NCBI GenBank assembly: GCA_902629855.1
Contig: CACOSI010000003.1
Span: 70,966-134,965 of the forward strand
Direction: 5' to 3'
Length of the DNA stretch: 64,000 bases
From: an uncultured Fidelibacterota bacterium
Lineage (GTDB): Bacteria; Fidelibacterota; Marinisomatia; Marinisomatales; Marinisomataceae
The number at the start of each line of letters is the position of its first letter. Positions within the stretch are counted from its first letter, which is position 1. Below are positions 35,719-46,153 of the stretch, in pieces. The position numbers and the translations under genes are program-made. The notes below the pieces were generated by a model. The model ran no database searches. It had not been told where the DNA came from and was given only the letters and a program-made list of their open reading frames with translations.

Positions 35719-36942
35719 ATGAAAAAATTATTTCCAATTATACTGCTTTTTAGTTCATTCATTACTTGTCAAAGCCTGACTTCTAATATTGACTTATATA
35801 AATCAAATATTGTCATTATACCAAAAGATAATCAATTAGAAGTAAAAACTTATGTCGAGATTTTCAACAGAAATTTACAATTTGTGAAGTTTCAAGATGG
35901 TTTTAAATCATCTTATGAACTCAAAATAGCAATAATTGATGAAAATGGTAATAGAATTAAAGAAAAAACCGTATCTGAGGAAATCATTGTAAATAATTTT
36001 TCAGAAACTGTATCACAATCAAATCCTAAAATTATTTCAAATGATTTTATAATACCTAAAAAACAATTTTCGGTTAACTTTGCAGTCAAAGATTTAGACA
36101 CAAAACTTATAGGAAAAAGGCAAAAGAAATTTAATAAAAAACAACTTCCTTTTGACGAAGAATTAAAAGTGTATGAACCAATATTTTTCAAGTTTAAAGA
36201 CGGTGAATGGGGTTTTGATAGTAATAAATATCCATTGTCATCAAATCAAATTGTATCAAAAAATAATTTAGTTGAAATGAATCAATTTTTTGAAATGAAC
36301 AAGGGCGAATATTTTGCAAACTTTTCACTTATTTCTGAAAAAAATGAAATTTGGAATGACTCAGTATCTGGAAATAGTGAAGGAGGAGTTGAATCTTTTT
36401 CATTTAAAATTCCTATATCTGATGCTGAATCATCAAATCTCAGGCTTAAAGTGCAATTGTCCCAAGGAAATAAAAAATCTTCAAAATCATTTGACTTACG
36501 CTTGAAAAGAAACTTTATGCTACTTTCATCAGTTAAAAATATTTCCAAGGCTTTGGATCAAATGAATTATATTTTATCGACAGAGGAAAGAAGGAAGCTA
36601 AAAAAGTTAAAATCATCTGAAAAAGAAGATTTTTTCAAAAAAGCTTGGGCAAAAAGAGACCCCGATGTTACAACAAAAGAAAATGAGTTAATGGTGGAAT
36701 ATTATAAAAGGGTTTCATTTGCTGAAGAAAATTTTTCTAGAGGCACATCCGGAGGTTGGAGATCTGACATGGGCATGATCTATATTCTTTTTGGAAGGCC
36801 AGATGACATATCAAGATCTTTGAATCCTCAGCAAAATATGAATTATGAAAGGTGGTTTTATTTTAACATTAACGAAGAATTTATTTTTGTTGATGATTTT
36901 GGATTTGGAGATTACCGATTAAGGACACCGTTTTTATACTAA
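35719..36942 (+). CDS. GWxTD domain-containing protein
   Basis: C-terminal SGGWRSDMGMIYILFGRPDDISRS ... YERWFYF. Confidence 0.82.
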   Translation: MKKLFPIILLFSSFITCQSLTSNIDLYKSNIVIIPKDNQLEVKTYVEIFNRNLQFVKFQDGFKSSYELKIAIIDENGNRIKEKTVSEEIIVNNFSETVSQSNPKIISNDFIIPKKQFSVNFAVKDLDTKLIGKRQKKFNKKQLPFDEELKVYEPIFFKFKDGEWGFDSNKYPLSSNQIVSKNNLVEMNQFFEMNKGEYFANFSLISEKNEIWNDSVSGNSEGGVESFSFKIPISDAESSNLRLKVQLSQGNKKSSKSFDLRLKRNFMLLSSVKNISKALDQMNYILSTEERRKLKKLKSSEKEDFFKKAWAKRDPDVTTKENELMVEYYKRVSFAEENFSRGTSGGWRSDMGMIYILFGRPDDISRSLNPQQNMNYERWFYFNINEEFIFVDDFGFGDYRLRTPFLY

Positions 36943-36943
36943 A

Positions 36944-37465
36944 ATGAATAAAGAAAAAGTACTAGAAATTTTAAAAAAATATAAGTCATCATTCTCAAAA
37001 TCTGAACAATCTTTTGTTGATGAAATCATTAAAAATAAATCTATCAATACAGATGATCATTTTGAACTTTTTACAGATGGTGCATGTGAATTTAACAAAA
37101 AGCATGAACCAATAAATGCTGGCATAGGCGGAATACTTAAAAATAATGGTAAAGTCTTGTTTTCTTTTTCAAAAAATATTGGAATTAAGACAAACAATGA
37201 GGCAGAATATCTTGCACTTATCGAAGGCCTCCATCTTTGTCAAAAAGAAAATATCAAATCAATCAACATTTTCTTGGATAGCGAGCTAGTTGTAAAGCAG
37301 GTAAATGGAGATTATAAGGTTAAAAATGAGAGAATGGCTGTTTTACATAGGGATGTTGTAGACATACTAAAAAAATTTAGAGAATTTAATGTTGCACACG
37401 TTTATCGAGAAAATAATACTGAGGCAGACAATCTTAGTAAAGAAGCCTTGTTAAATAAAAATTAA
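36944..37465 (+). CDS. RNase H-like (reverse transcriptase-like RnhA family) protein
   Basis: LFTDGACEFN, TNNEAEYLALIEGL, IFLDSELVVKQVNG, VYRENNTEADNLSKEAL. Confidence 0.9.
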   Translation: MNKEKVLEILKKYKSSFSKSEQSFVDEIIKNKSINTDDHFELFTDGACEFNKKHEPINAGIGGILKNNGKVLFSFSKNIGIKTNNEAEYLALIEGLHLCQKENIKSINIFLDSELVVKQVNGDYKVKNERMAVLHRDVVDILKKFREFNVAHVYRENNTEADNLSKEALLNKN

Positions 37466-37499
37466 TGTTTAATGACAAATATTTTATAAATTATCAGCC

Positions 37500-38540
37500 A
37501 TGAGTATTTTTAATTCAATAAAAAATTCAGTCTCTGACAGCTTTAATTGGGTAAGTGGAGATATTGCGATTGACCTTGGTACTGCAAATACACTTATTTG
37601 GCTTTCCGGAAAAGGTATAATAATTAATGAGCCTTCTATCATAGCTAGGTCTACCAAAACAGGACAAGTACTCGCTGTTGGTAATGAGGCTAAAGAAATG
37701 GATGGAAAAACTCATGACGGGATCGAAACTATTCGCCCATTAAGGGACGGAGTTATTGCAGATTTCACTGCTGTAGATGAAATGCTTCAAGGATTTATTA
37801 GAAAAGTTAATTTAAATAGACTTACCAGACCGAGAATGGTCATTTGTGTCCCATCTGGTGTTACAGAGGTTGAACGAAGAGCGGTTAGAGATTCTGGAGA
37901 AAAACAAGCTGCTAGAGAAGTTTTTCTTGTGGATGAGCCAGTTGCTGCAGCTATTGGAATTGGGTTAGATATTAGTAAGCCAGTAGGTAATATCATTGTT
38001 GATATTGGAGGTGGTACTACCGAAGTAGCAGTTATATCTTTGAATGGCGTTGTTACCAAGAAAGCTATTAGAGTTGCTGGAGATGAAATGGACGATGCGA
38101 TTCAGCACTGGTTTAGAAATGAGCATAAAGTTGAAATTGGTGCCCAAACAGCTGAACAGATTAAAATTTCAGTTGGTTCTGCTATGAGAGCTAGGTCAAG
38201 AAACATTTTAGTAAAGGGAAGAGATCTTGTTTCTGGAATTCCTAAAACAATTGATATCAGAACGGATGAAATAAGACAAGCACTTAAAGATCCTGTCAAA
38301 AGAATTTTGGGTGTTGTAATTGATGCGCTTGAAGATACTCCTCCAGAACTTTCTTCAGATATTATTGATAGGGGTATTGTCCTTGCTGGAGGCGGTTCCC
38401 AACTTAGAGGCCTTGATCAAGTCTTGAGAGAAAAAACAAAAGTACCTGTTAATGTTGCAGAAGAGCCGCACTTAGCAATCGTAAAAGGCTGTGGTGCAGT
38501 AATCGAAGATTTGGAAAAACATAAGCATGTTCTTCTATAA
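37500..38540 (+). CDS. mreB: Rod shape-determining protein MreB
   Basis: IAIDLGTANTLIW, EPSIIA, DIGGGTTEVAVIS, VLAGGGSQLRGLD. Confidence 0.97.
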   Translation: MSIFNSIKNSVSDSFNWVSGDIAIDLGTANTLIWLSGKGIIINEPSIIARSTKTGQVLAVGNEAKEMDGKTHDGIETIRPLRDGVIADFTAVDEMLQGFIRKVNLNRLTRPRMVICVPSGVTEVERRAVRDSGEKQAAREVFLVDEPVAAAIGIGLDISKPVGNIIVDIGGGTTEVAVISLNGVVTKKAIRVAGDEMDDAIQHWFRNEHKVEIGAQTAEQIKISVGSAMRARSRNILVKGRDLVSGIPKTIDIRTDEIRQALKDPVKRILGVVIDALEDTPPELSSDIIDRGIVLAGGGSQLRGLDQVLREKTKVPVNVAEEPHLAIVKGCGAVIEDLEKHKHVLL

Positions 38541-38542
38541 AT

Positions 38543-39331
38543 ATGTCTAAAGTCCCATTAATTTTCAAAGATTATCAAGAAAATATCGTTTTAGCTCTGT
38601 GTGTTATTATTTCTTGCATTTTTATTTTTAACAATGACTCTAACTTTATTAAAAATACAAAATCCAAATCTGTGGACAAATTTTCTTTTTTGTATGCTCC
38701 ATTTAATTGGTTAGATAATCAGTTATTTTTGAATAAAAAATTAGAAGTACTTTCTTCTGAAAATTTAAAATTAAATCTTGAGAATCAAGTTTTGAAAGTT
38801 CACGAAACAGAAAATAAAAGGTATCGTGAATTTTTGAATTTTAAGAAGCGAGATAATTACATCTTTATGGGAGCAGATGTAATATCTAAAGGAGTAAGTT
38901 CAAACATGTCATCTGTGGTTATTGATCGAGGGTTAGAAGATTTCGTAAAAATAAATTCTCCAGTTCTTTCTTCAAGAGGTGTTGTAGGTAAAATTACTTC
39001 GGTTTCTGCAAACTCATCTGAAGTACAATTAATAAGTGATGTAAATTTCAGATTGAGTGTAAAAATTGTTCCCGATGAGGTAGAGGGAATTCTTCGTTGG
39101 ATTCGAGATGATATTTGCGAAATAAATGAGATAAAAAAAATATCTGATATCGAAATTGGGGATGTGGTAGTAACATCAAATTTAAGTATTTATTTTCCGC
39201 CTAATCTCCCAATTGGAGAAGTAATAAGTATTTTTGAAAAGTCTGATAGTTCAAATCGAACGGTTAGATTAAAACTTTTCTCAGATTTAGCAACTTTAAA
39301 TCAATTATTTATTGTAAACGAGGGTATATAA
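38543..39331 (+). CDS. mreC: Rod shape-determining protein MreC
   Basis: N-terminal TM and coiled coil, VVIDRGLEDFVKINSPVLSSRGVVGKI; position after mreB. Confidence 0.93.
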   Translation: MSKVPLIFKDYQENIVLALCVIISCIFIFNNDSNFIKNTKSKSVDKFSFLYAPFNWLDNQLFLNKKLEVLSSENLKLNLENQVLKVHETENKRYREFLNFKKRDNYIFMGADVISKGVSSNMSSVVIDRGLEDFVKINSPVLSSRGVVGKITSVSANSSEVQLISDVNFRLSVKIVPDEVEGILRWIRDDICEINEIKKISDIEIGDVVVTSNLSIYFPPNLPIGEVISIFEKSDSSNRTVRLKLFSDLATLNQLFIVNEGI

Positions 39332-39333
39332 AA

Positions 39334-39810
39334 TTGGGCTTTTACTTTAAATTTTTTCCGTTAGCAGTAATTATTCAACTTATTTTTTCTGAATTGCTAA
39401 CATTCAATGGTTATCAAGCAAATATCATGCTTTTATTTGTTATTTTATCATCCATGCCCCTTGGTAATGCAACTCAATCAACATTTCTAGGCTTCTTTGT
39501 TGGTATTTTTACAGATTTTATTTTATTTAGTGGAACTTACGTTGGTGTTTCGAGTTTAGTCTTCTCAATTTGTGGTTTTTGGGCCTCTAAAGTTAGTTAT
39601 AATTTTGCCTTCAGGAATTTTGATTTTTATTGGATATCATTAGTACATCTAGGAATAGCTATTTATTCACTTTTTAGATATGATTATTTCTTTTTCAATA
39701 ATTTTGGATTATTTATTGCTAATTGGTTTTTTGTCACTTATTTCACATGTTTTATTGGGCTAGTTATAGTTAAGGTATTTTCTTTAAAAGAGGTATTAAT
39801 AGATGCTTAA
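39334..39810 (+). CDS. mreD: Rod shape-determining protein MreD
   Basis: Multi-TM, position between mreC and mrdA. Confidence 0.8.
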   Translation: MGFYFKFFPLAVIIQLIFSELLTFNGYQANIMLLFVILSSMPLGNATQSTFLGFFVGIFTDFILFSGTYVGVSSLVFSICGFWASKVSYNFAFRNFDFYWISLVHLGIAIYSLFRYDYFFFNNFGLFIANWFFVTYFTCFIGLVIVKVFSLKEVLIDA

Positions 39811-41578
39811 AATTGATAATAAAGCTGACATTTTTCACTACAGAACATTAATGGCTATTCTAACTTTTTCTATGTTGTTATTGGTTGGTAGATATTTTCA
39901 TTTACAGATAATAGAGCATGAAAGATTTTTTTCTAAGTCACAGGTAAATAGAGTAAAGGCTAAAGCTTCATATGCTCCCAGAGGTTTGATTGTTGATAGA
40001 AATGGCGTTGTTATAGTTGAAAATTCTCCTACATACATTTTGACAGTAACACCATATGAAATGAAAAACATTGAAGAGCAATTTGATAAAATATCTAGCA
40101 TTATTAGTGTACCAATTGAAGAAATAGAAAGAAGATACAAGAAATATTATCGTGGAAGATTTTTACCAACTGTAATTGCTAAAAATCTATCGTTTGCACA
40201 AATCTCTCAAATTGAAGAAATGAAATTAGATTTTCCAGGTGTGCAGTATGAAAGATTTGATGAAAGATTATATAATACAGAATTAAATGATATGCATATT
40301 CTTGGATACTTAAGAGAACTTGATCGTGAGACAATACCTACACTTGATAAGAGCTCATTATATCGAGCTGGAGAATTAATTGGATGGCAAGGAGTTGAAA
40401 GGGAGTATGAAAAAGAATTAAGATACTCCAAAGGAGTTAATTACATCGAGGTTGATACTTATGGAAGAGAAATAGAAAACTTAAATAGTAACAATATTCC
40501 AGCATATCCTGGAAAAAACTTAGTTTTAACAATTGATAGTGAATTACAGAAATTCAGCAGAAATCTTCTTGAAGGAAAAAAAGGCTCAATAATTGTTTCT
40601 AAAGTTAATTCCGGTGAAATTTTATCAATTGTAAGTAGTCCTTCATATAATTTAAGTATTTTTAGAGGAGAAACTTCGAGTAAAGAATGGGAAGAATTAA
40701 TTGAAAGTGAAGATAAGCCTATTTTAAACCGAAACATTTCAGGCCTTTATCCTCCAGGTTCGTCTTTCAAAATTGTTACAGCAATAAATTTAATTGAGAA
40801 AGGATTGCTTGATCCGGAAGATAATTTGATGTGTGCTGGATCCTACACTCCGCAAGGCAGTTCAAATACTTTCAATTGTTGGAAAGAAGATGGTCACGGT
40901 CTAGTAAACCTTAGAAAAGCCATTTCTGAATCTTGTAACGTTTATTTTTACGAAACTGTTCAGCTAATTAAACTAAATGAATGGATTTCAACTGCAAAGA
41001 AATTTGGCTTCAATCAATTGACCGAAATTGATTTACCAAATGAGATTGTTGGACTAATTCCTGATAAAGAGTTTTTTATAGATACATATGGAAGATGGGG
41101 TTGGTCAGAGAGGGGTGTTCTACTCAATATGACTTTAGGTCAAGGTGATATTTTAGTTACACCATTACAATCATTACGTTATATAAATCACATCGCTTCA
41201 AAAGGAAAAAATACGGCTAAACTTAAAATTAACCTCAACAAGCCTACAGAATTTTATGAACCTATAAATTTATCTGAACAAACTTGGGTGAGGTTATATG
41301 ATGGTTTGTACGATGTTGTCAATTCTGATGGTGGAAGTGGATGGAGAGCACGCCAAATAAAGACAGGTATCACTTTATATGGAAAAACAAGTACAGCAGA
41401 AAATCCTCATGGCGAACCACATGCATGGTTTAATGGATTTTTTGATCTAAATGGTGAAAAGTATTCTCTTGTTGTTATGGTTGAAAATGGAGGTGGAGGT
41501 GGCGCTGTTGCTTCACCAATAGCTGGAGAATTAGTTAATTTTATAAGCAGTAATATTGAATTTTTAGCAAAAAAATAA
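39803..41578 (+). CDS. mrdA: Penicillin-binding protein 2
   Basis: APRGLIVDRNGVVIVENSP, YPPGSSFKI, SCNVYFYE, GKTSTAENPHGEPHAWF. Confidence 0.95.
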   Translation: MLKIDNKADIFHYRTLMAILTFSMLLLVGRYFHLQIIEHERFFSKSQVNRVKAKASYAPRGLIVDRNGVVIVENSPTYILTVTPYEMKNIEEQFDKISSIISVPIEEIERRYKKYYRGRFLPTVIAKNLSFAQISQIEEMKLDFPGVQYERFDERLYNTELNDMHILGYLRELDRETIPTLDKSSLYRAGELIGWQGVEREYEKELRYSKGVNYIEVDTYGREIENLNSNNIPAYPGKNLVLTIDSELQKFSRNLLEGKKGSIIVSKVNSGEILSIVSSPSYNLSIFRGETSSKEWEELIESEDKPILNRNISGLYPPGSSFKIVTAINLIEKGLLDPEDNLMCAGSYTPQGSSNTFNCWKEDGHGLVNLRKAISESCNVYFYETVQLIKLNEWISTAKKFGFNQLTEIDLPNEIVGLIPDKEFFIDTYGRWGWSERGVLLNMTLGQGDILVTPLQSLRYINHIASKGKNTAKLKINLNKPTEFYEPINLSEQTWVRLYDGLYDVVNSDGGSGWRARQIKTGITLYGKTSTAENPHGEPHAWFNGFFDLNGEKYSLVVMVENGGGGGAVASPIAGELVNFISSNIEFLAKK

Positions 41579-41579
41579 A

Positions 41580-42785
41580 ATGATATATGGTTCTATAAAT
41601 AACGATTTACAGAAACTTTACCTTATCGTTACTTCTTTACTTGTTTTTGGATTAGTTACTTTGTTTAGCATATCTTCAGACCCATTTTCTTTTAATAGCA
41701 GTTTTTCAAGGCAGATAATCTTCATATTATTTTCTCTCTTTATATTTTTTTTACTAAAAGCTGTTGACATTAAAGCTATTCACGATAATTCCATAACAAT
41801 TTATTTAATATCAATTTTTGTTTGTTTCATTCCATTTTTTATGCCACCTGTCGAAAATACATCACGATGGATAGATTTAGGCTTATTTTATATTCAGCCT
41901 GCAGAATATTTAAAATGTGCAACAGTAATAGCCATTGCAAAATATTTATCCAACAATCAGTTGGCTGTAAAAGATATGAGCACCGTAATTGTTCCAGTTT
42001 TAATTGCTTCTTTGTCAGCATTCATTGTATTAAATCAGCCTGATCTAGGTACTTCAGTAATTATTTTAGTACCAGTCTTACCAATGCTTTTGTGGGCTGG
42101 TGTGAATAATTTCACAATTTTCTTAATGATTATTCCATTTATAACAATTATTGCGGCATCAAACGATTTAGCATTTAATATTTGGGCTTTTTTAATGTTT
42201 GTAATGTTTATGTTATTTCAAGGAAAGCTATTAAATAGAATTCTATTATATTTTGCAAATATATTTGCTGGACTATTGTTTCCTTTTTTTTGGAATAATT
42301 TTTTAAACGGTTATCAAAGACAAAGATTCTTAGACTTTTTAAATCCAGATTTGGATCCAATGGGTTCATCCTATCATATTATTCAAAGTATTACTGCAAT
42401 CGGTTCAGGAGGTTTGTTTGGTAAAGGGTGGGGACAAGGGACACAAACTCAACTTAAATTTTTACCAGTTCAAGAATCAGATTTTATATTATCAGTTATT
42501 GCCGAAGAATTTGGTTTTTTAGGAATTTCTTTAATTATGTTTTTATTTTTTATGCTCATAAAAACATTATTAGATATTGCTTTTAGATGTTCTGATTACT
42601 TTTCCAGTTTAGTAATTGTTGGTTTAACATCGATATTGTTTTCGCACATCTTCATTAATTCGGCTATGACAATTGGTCTAATGCCAGTAAAAGGTTTACC
42701 AACTCCTTTTGTTTCAGCAGGGGGTTCTTTTATGTTGCTTTGTTTTGTAATCTTATCTTTAGTATCTAATTTTTCAAAAAATTAA
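41580..42785 (+). CDS. rodA: Rod shape-determining protein RodA (SEDS)
   Basis: ARWIDLG-like SRWIDLGLFYIQPAEYLK, NQPDLGTSVI, PVQESDFILSVIAEEFGF, LPTPFVSAGGS. Confidence 0.95.
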   Translation: MIYGSINNDLQKLYLIVTSLLVFGLVTLFSISSDPFSFNSSFSRQIIFILFSLFIFFLLKAVDIKAIHDNSITIYLISIFVCFIPFFMPPVENTSRWIDLGLFYIQPAEYLKCATVIAIAKYLSNNQLAVKDMSTVIVPVLIASLSAFIVLNQPDLGTSVIILVPVLPMLLWAGVNNFTIFLMIIPFITIIAASNDLAFNIWAFLMFVMFMLFQGKLLNRILLYFANIFAGLLFPFFWNNFLNGYQRQRFLDFLNPDLDPMGSSYHIIQSITAIGSGGLFGKGWGQGTQTQLKFLPVQESDFILSVIAEEFGFLGISLIMFLFFMLIKTLLDIAFRCSDYFSSLVIVGLTSILFSHIFINSAMTIGLMPVKGLPTPFVSAGGSFMLLCFVILSLVSNFSKN

Positions 42786-42830
42786 TTATTATTGGCAGTT
42801 GTAGTTTTGTATCGTATTTACTAAATTGCT

Positions 42831-43649
42831 TTGCTCAATATCATGAATAAAAAACTCTTTTATATCAATAGTGAAATGGAACCATTTGCGTCTGTTTCAG
42901 AAAACGCACAAATCTCGGTTGATATTCCCTTGGGTCTTCAAGAAAAAGGTAATGATGTCAGATGTCTAATGCCAAAGTATGGTTTCATTAGCGAGAGAAA
43001 GTATATTCTTCGAGAAGTTATTAGACTTAAAGAAATACTCTTTGATTTCAATGATGTCCACTATCAATGTTCTGCTAAAAGTGCTTTTCTTCCAAAATCT
43101 AGACTTCAGGTTTATTTTTTAGAAAATGAAGATTTTTTTGGAGATTTAAATACTCTTTTATATAAATCTAAAAATGGAAGATATTTATCAGATAATGATA
43201 CAAGATTTGCATTTTATTGTCTTGCTGCTATCAAAATGCTTCCTAATCTTTTTTGGTTTCCAAATGTTTTAATTTGTAATGGCTGGACATCTGCGCTTGT
43301 ACCTTTTTTACTTAAAAACTTATCTACACAGCAAAAAGATTTATCAAAAATAAAAACTGTTTTTTTATCAAGCTCATCAAACAGTGACGTTATTTTTGAT
43401 TCAAAAAATTTACCATTTGACGATGGAACAATTAGTGAGCTAAAATCATTAAATCTTAATCAAATAGGATGTAAATATGCTGATGCTACTTTACTAGTTG
43501 ACAATGATGAAAAATTTTCAAATAAAATAATGAAAACAAAAGTATTTAAAGATTCTAAAACTTGTTCAATGATTGATATAAGTAAAAAAGAGGATGAAAA
43601 ATCTTCTTTATTACTTGAAAAAATTGAAAAGGTTATTAAAAGCTTATAA
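42831..43649 (+). CDS. Glycogen/starch synthase N-terminal (GT5)-like protein, stand-alone domain
   Basis: FYINSEMEPFASVSENAQISVDIPLGLQEKGNDVRCLMPKYGFISER; NVLICNGWTSALVPFLL; lacks C-terminal GT1 domain. Confidence 0.78.
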   Translation: MLNIMNKKLFYINSEMEPFASVSENAQISVDIPLGLQEKGNDVRCLMPKYGFISERKYILREVIRLKEILFDFNDVHYQCSAKSAFLPKSRLQVYFLENEDFFGDLNTLLYKSKNGRYLSDNDTRFAFYCLAAIKMLPNLFWFPNVLICNGWTSALVPFLLKNLSTQQKDLSKIKTVFLSSSSNSDVIFDSKNLPFDDGTISELKSLNLNQIGCKYADATLLVDNDEKFSNKIMKTKVFKDSKTCSMIDISKKEDEKSSLLLEKIEKVIKSL

Positions 43650-43650
43650 T

Positions 43651-44901
43651 ATGTCTAATAAAAATATCATTTCATTTGTTTTCATTCTTTTTATTTTTGG
43701 ATTTATAACTTCTTGCAGTGAAGAATCAGTAATCTATTCTGAAGTTGAAATTTCTGAAGATACCGTAAGAACTTTTTCATTACCATCAAGCAGGAGTAAA
43801 GTTTTTCAATCATTCCCCAAAGTAGGTATAGATAGCAAGCTTTATTTTGGAGAAGTCAAAGGAAACAAAAATCGCTTTTCATTGCTCCAATTAACATTAT
43901 TTTCAGGAAATCTTCCACCGACAGAAATGTCAGATCTATTAGCTGATTCAATTCAAATAGATAGTGCAATGGTTTACTTTGAAACAAGCGATTCTCTTGA
44001 TTTAGCTAATTTTTCTCTACACGCTATTTTGACTGACCAAGAAAGTATTTTTGATGAAGATTCAACAAATTATTATAATCTTGATGAGTATTATGATTTT
44101 GAAAATAATTCTTTACAGATAAGTGAAGCTATCATAAATAGTGAAAATATTTTAGCGCCAGATACTACTGGGTTCGATACGTTAAAATTTATGATTCAAG
44201 ATGAAAATTTAGAAACTTTTAAAGAAAATTTTTTAGACACAAGTTCAAATCCTGCTCGAACATTGATGATTCGTGAAGATGGTCATTTTTTAAATAGCTT
44301 ATTTACTTTAGAAAGCCATCAATCAAACAATAGTCCAAAAATGCGTGTATGGTATAAGGCTTTTATCGATGAGACAACCACGTTAGATACGTTTATAACA
44401 TTTTTTTCATTTGAAGATGTAAGTATAATCGAACCTCCTGAAATTGATGAAGATGACCCTAATTTTATAACTCTCAATTCAGGATCTGGCTTGAGATCTA
44501 TTGTTGAATATGACCTAACTTATCTTGATTCTTTACCAAGAAATGCCATTGTTAAAGATGCAAATTTGATTTTAGATTTTGAAAGTTCAAATTTACTTGA
44601 AGATGAAAACTTTAGAGTGGTTGTCGCTGCACTTCAAGATTCAATTTCAGATTGGAACTTTATTAGTCCAACTGATGAAGACTTTGAATACCAATCTTAC
44701 AGTGTAAATGCAAATTTTGTTGTTTCTCAAAACCAGGATAATTTTCAGCTTAAAATACCTATTGAGGCTTTTTTGCAAGGATACAAAAATGGACTTTTTA
44801 CAGTAGATGAATTACTACTATATAGTGCAAATACTAATAGTCCATTTGATAAGGTTAGATTAAATCTAAACTCTATTGAGGTTTTATATGTTGAACCGTA
44901 A
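43651..44901 (+). CDS. Lipoprotein of unknown function (FCB-type DNRLRE-like)
   Basis: Lipobox FGFITSC at N-terminus from MSNKN start (43651). Confidence 0.6.
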   Translation: MSNKNIISFVFILFIFGFITSCSEESVIYSEVEISEDTVRTFSLPSSRSKVFQSFPKVGIDSKLYFGEVKGNKNRFSLLQLTLFSGNLPPTEMSDLLADSIQIDSAMVYFETSDSLDLANFSLHAILTDQESIFDEDSTNYYNLDEYYDFENNSLQISEAIINSENILAPDTTGFDTLKFMIQDENLETFKENFLDTSSNPARTLMIREDGHFLNSLFTLESHQSNNSPKMRVWYKAFIDETTTLDTFITFFSFEDVSIIEPPEIDEDDPNFITLNSGSGLRSIVEYDLTYLDSLPRNAIVKDANLILDFESSNLLEDENFRVVVAALQDSISDWNFISPTDEDFEYQSYSVNANFVVSQNQDNFQLKIPIEAFLQGYKNGLFTVDELLLYSANTNSPFDKVRLNLNSIEVLYVEP

Positions 44902-46135
44902 AATAGCCTTATTTTTATTTCTTTCATCAATTTATTGTCAAACTTCCCTTAGTGGATATGGGTATGGAAATATTGAAAACAATTCAGATTTAAGATCATT
45001 TGGCTCAAGTAGTGAATTATTACCTTCTTTTAAAAATAATGTATCTTTAACGAATCCTTCGACATGGCATAACCTTCTTTTTACTTATTTAAACACATCA
45101 TTAAATGTTCAAAGCGCTGAATTTCAGTCAACAACGCAAAATAATTTTTCACTTTCCTCTGCTAAATTAGTTGTACCATGGAAAGGAAAAATGTCTTTTG
45201 GGTTGTCATTTGAACCTTATTTAAACCGTCAATTGACAATTAGTGACTCTACAGCTACTTCTTATGAATTAGATGATGAAAATTCTTTCGATGTGAGAAG
45301 AGAAAGATTTTCTTCCGGCGGACCATCAGTCATCAAGATGAGCTATGGTTATAAATTGAATGATAATGAAAGTGTTGGAGTAACTCTTGGAACAATTTTT
45401 GGTTCATCAAGATCATCTATAAACCTTATTATTGATGAAGAAAATCACTTACTTCAATCAAGAGACTATTTCTCGGGAAATGTTGTGGATTTTTATATTT
45501 CTAGTAAAAGATTATCTTTTAAAACCAAACCATTAATTTTATCAGCCAATTATCATTTTCCAATTAATGGAATTAATGTAGAAAATGATACTTATCAAGC
45601 ATTTCTTGATTTAAATGATAACAATTATCATGATTTAGATGATTTCCCTGATGTTGGCCAAGCATTGTTACCTTTGAATTTTAACTTTAAAGATGAAATC
45701 TCAATTAACTCGCTAAGATTAGGCGCTGATTATGAATTTAAAAAAAATCATCACTTACAATTTGAATTGTTAGATTGGAAAGATAATGGAAAGCATATTT
45801 CGAACAATTCAGTTGTTCCTGGATACATAAAATCAAGAAGTAAAATAAGTTTTGGATTTGCAAGTTTTGTAGATCAGTTTGAAAGAGAAAAAATTAATTA
45901 TAAAGCTTCTATATTTTTTCAAGATTATGAAGTTAAAAGTCTTGAAAATATTAATGAAGTTGGTTTAGGTTTAGGTATTGGGTTTAATTTTGGAATAACA
46001 GCAAATCAAATTGATTTTGGCTATCAGTTTATCAATAGAAGTGGCATACATTTGATTGATAATGAAAAAATTCAAAACTTTACAATTGGAATTAGTATTG
46101 GTGATTTGTGGTTCGTAAAGAGGAGAGAAATTTAA
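44888..46135 (+). CDS. Outer membrane protein, beta-barrel-like, unknown function
   Basis: Signal peptide, SGYGYGNIENNSDLRSFGSSSELLPSFKNNVSLTNPSTW, alternating amphipathic strands. Confidence 0.65.
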   Translation: MLNRKIALFLFLSSIYCQTSLSGYGYGNIENNSDLRSFGSSSELLPSFKNNVSLTNPSTWHNLLFTYLNTSLNVQSAEFQSTTQNNFSLSSAKLVVPWKGKMSFGLSFEPYLNRQLTISDSTATSYELDDENSFDVRRERFSSGGPSVIKMSYGYKLNDNESVGVTLGTIFGSSRSSINLIIDEENHLLQSRDYFSGNVVDFYISSKRLSFKTKPLILSANYHFPINGINVENDTYQAFLDLNDNNYHDLDDFPDVGQALLPLNFNFKDEISINSLRLGADYEFKKNHHLQFELLDWKDNGKHISNNSVVPGYIKSRSKISFGFASFVDQFEREKINYKASIFFQDYEVKSLENINEVGLGLGIGFNFGITANQIDFGYQFINRSGIHLIDNEKIQNFTIGISIGDLWFVKRREI

Positions 46136-46153
46136 ATAAATGGAAAATATATC

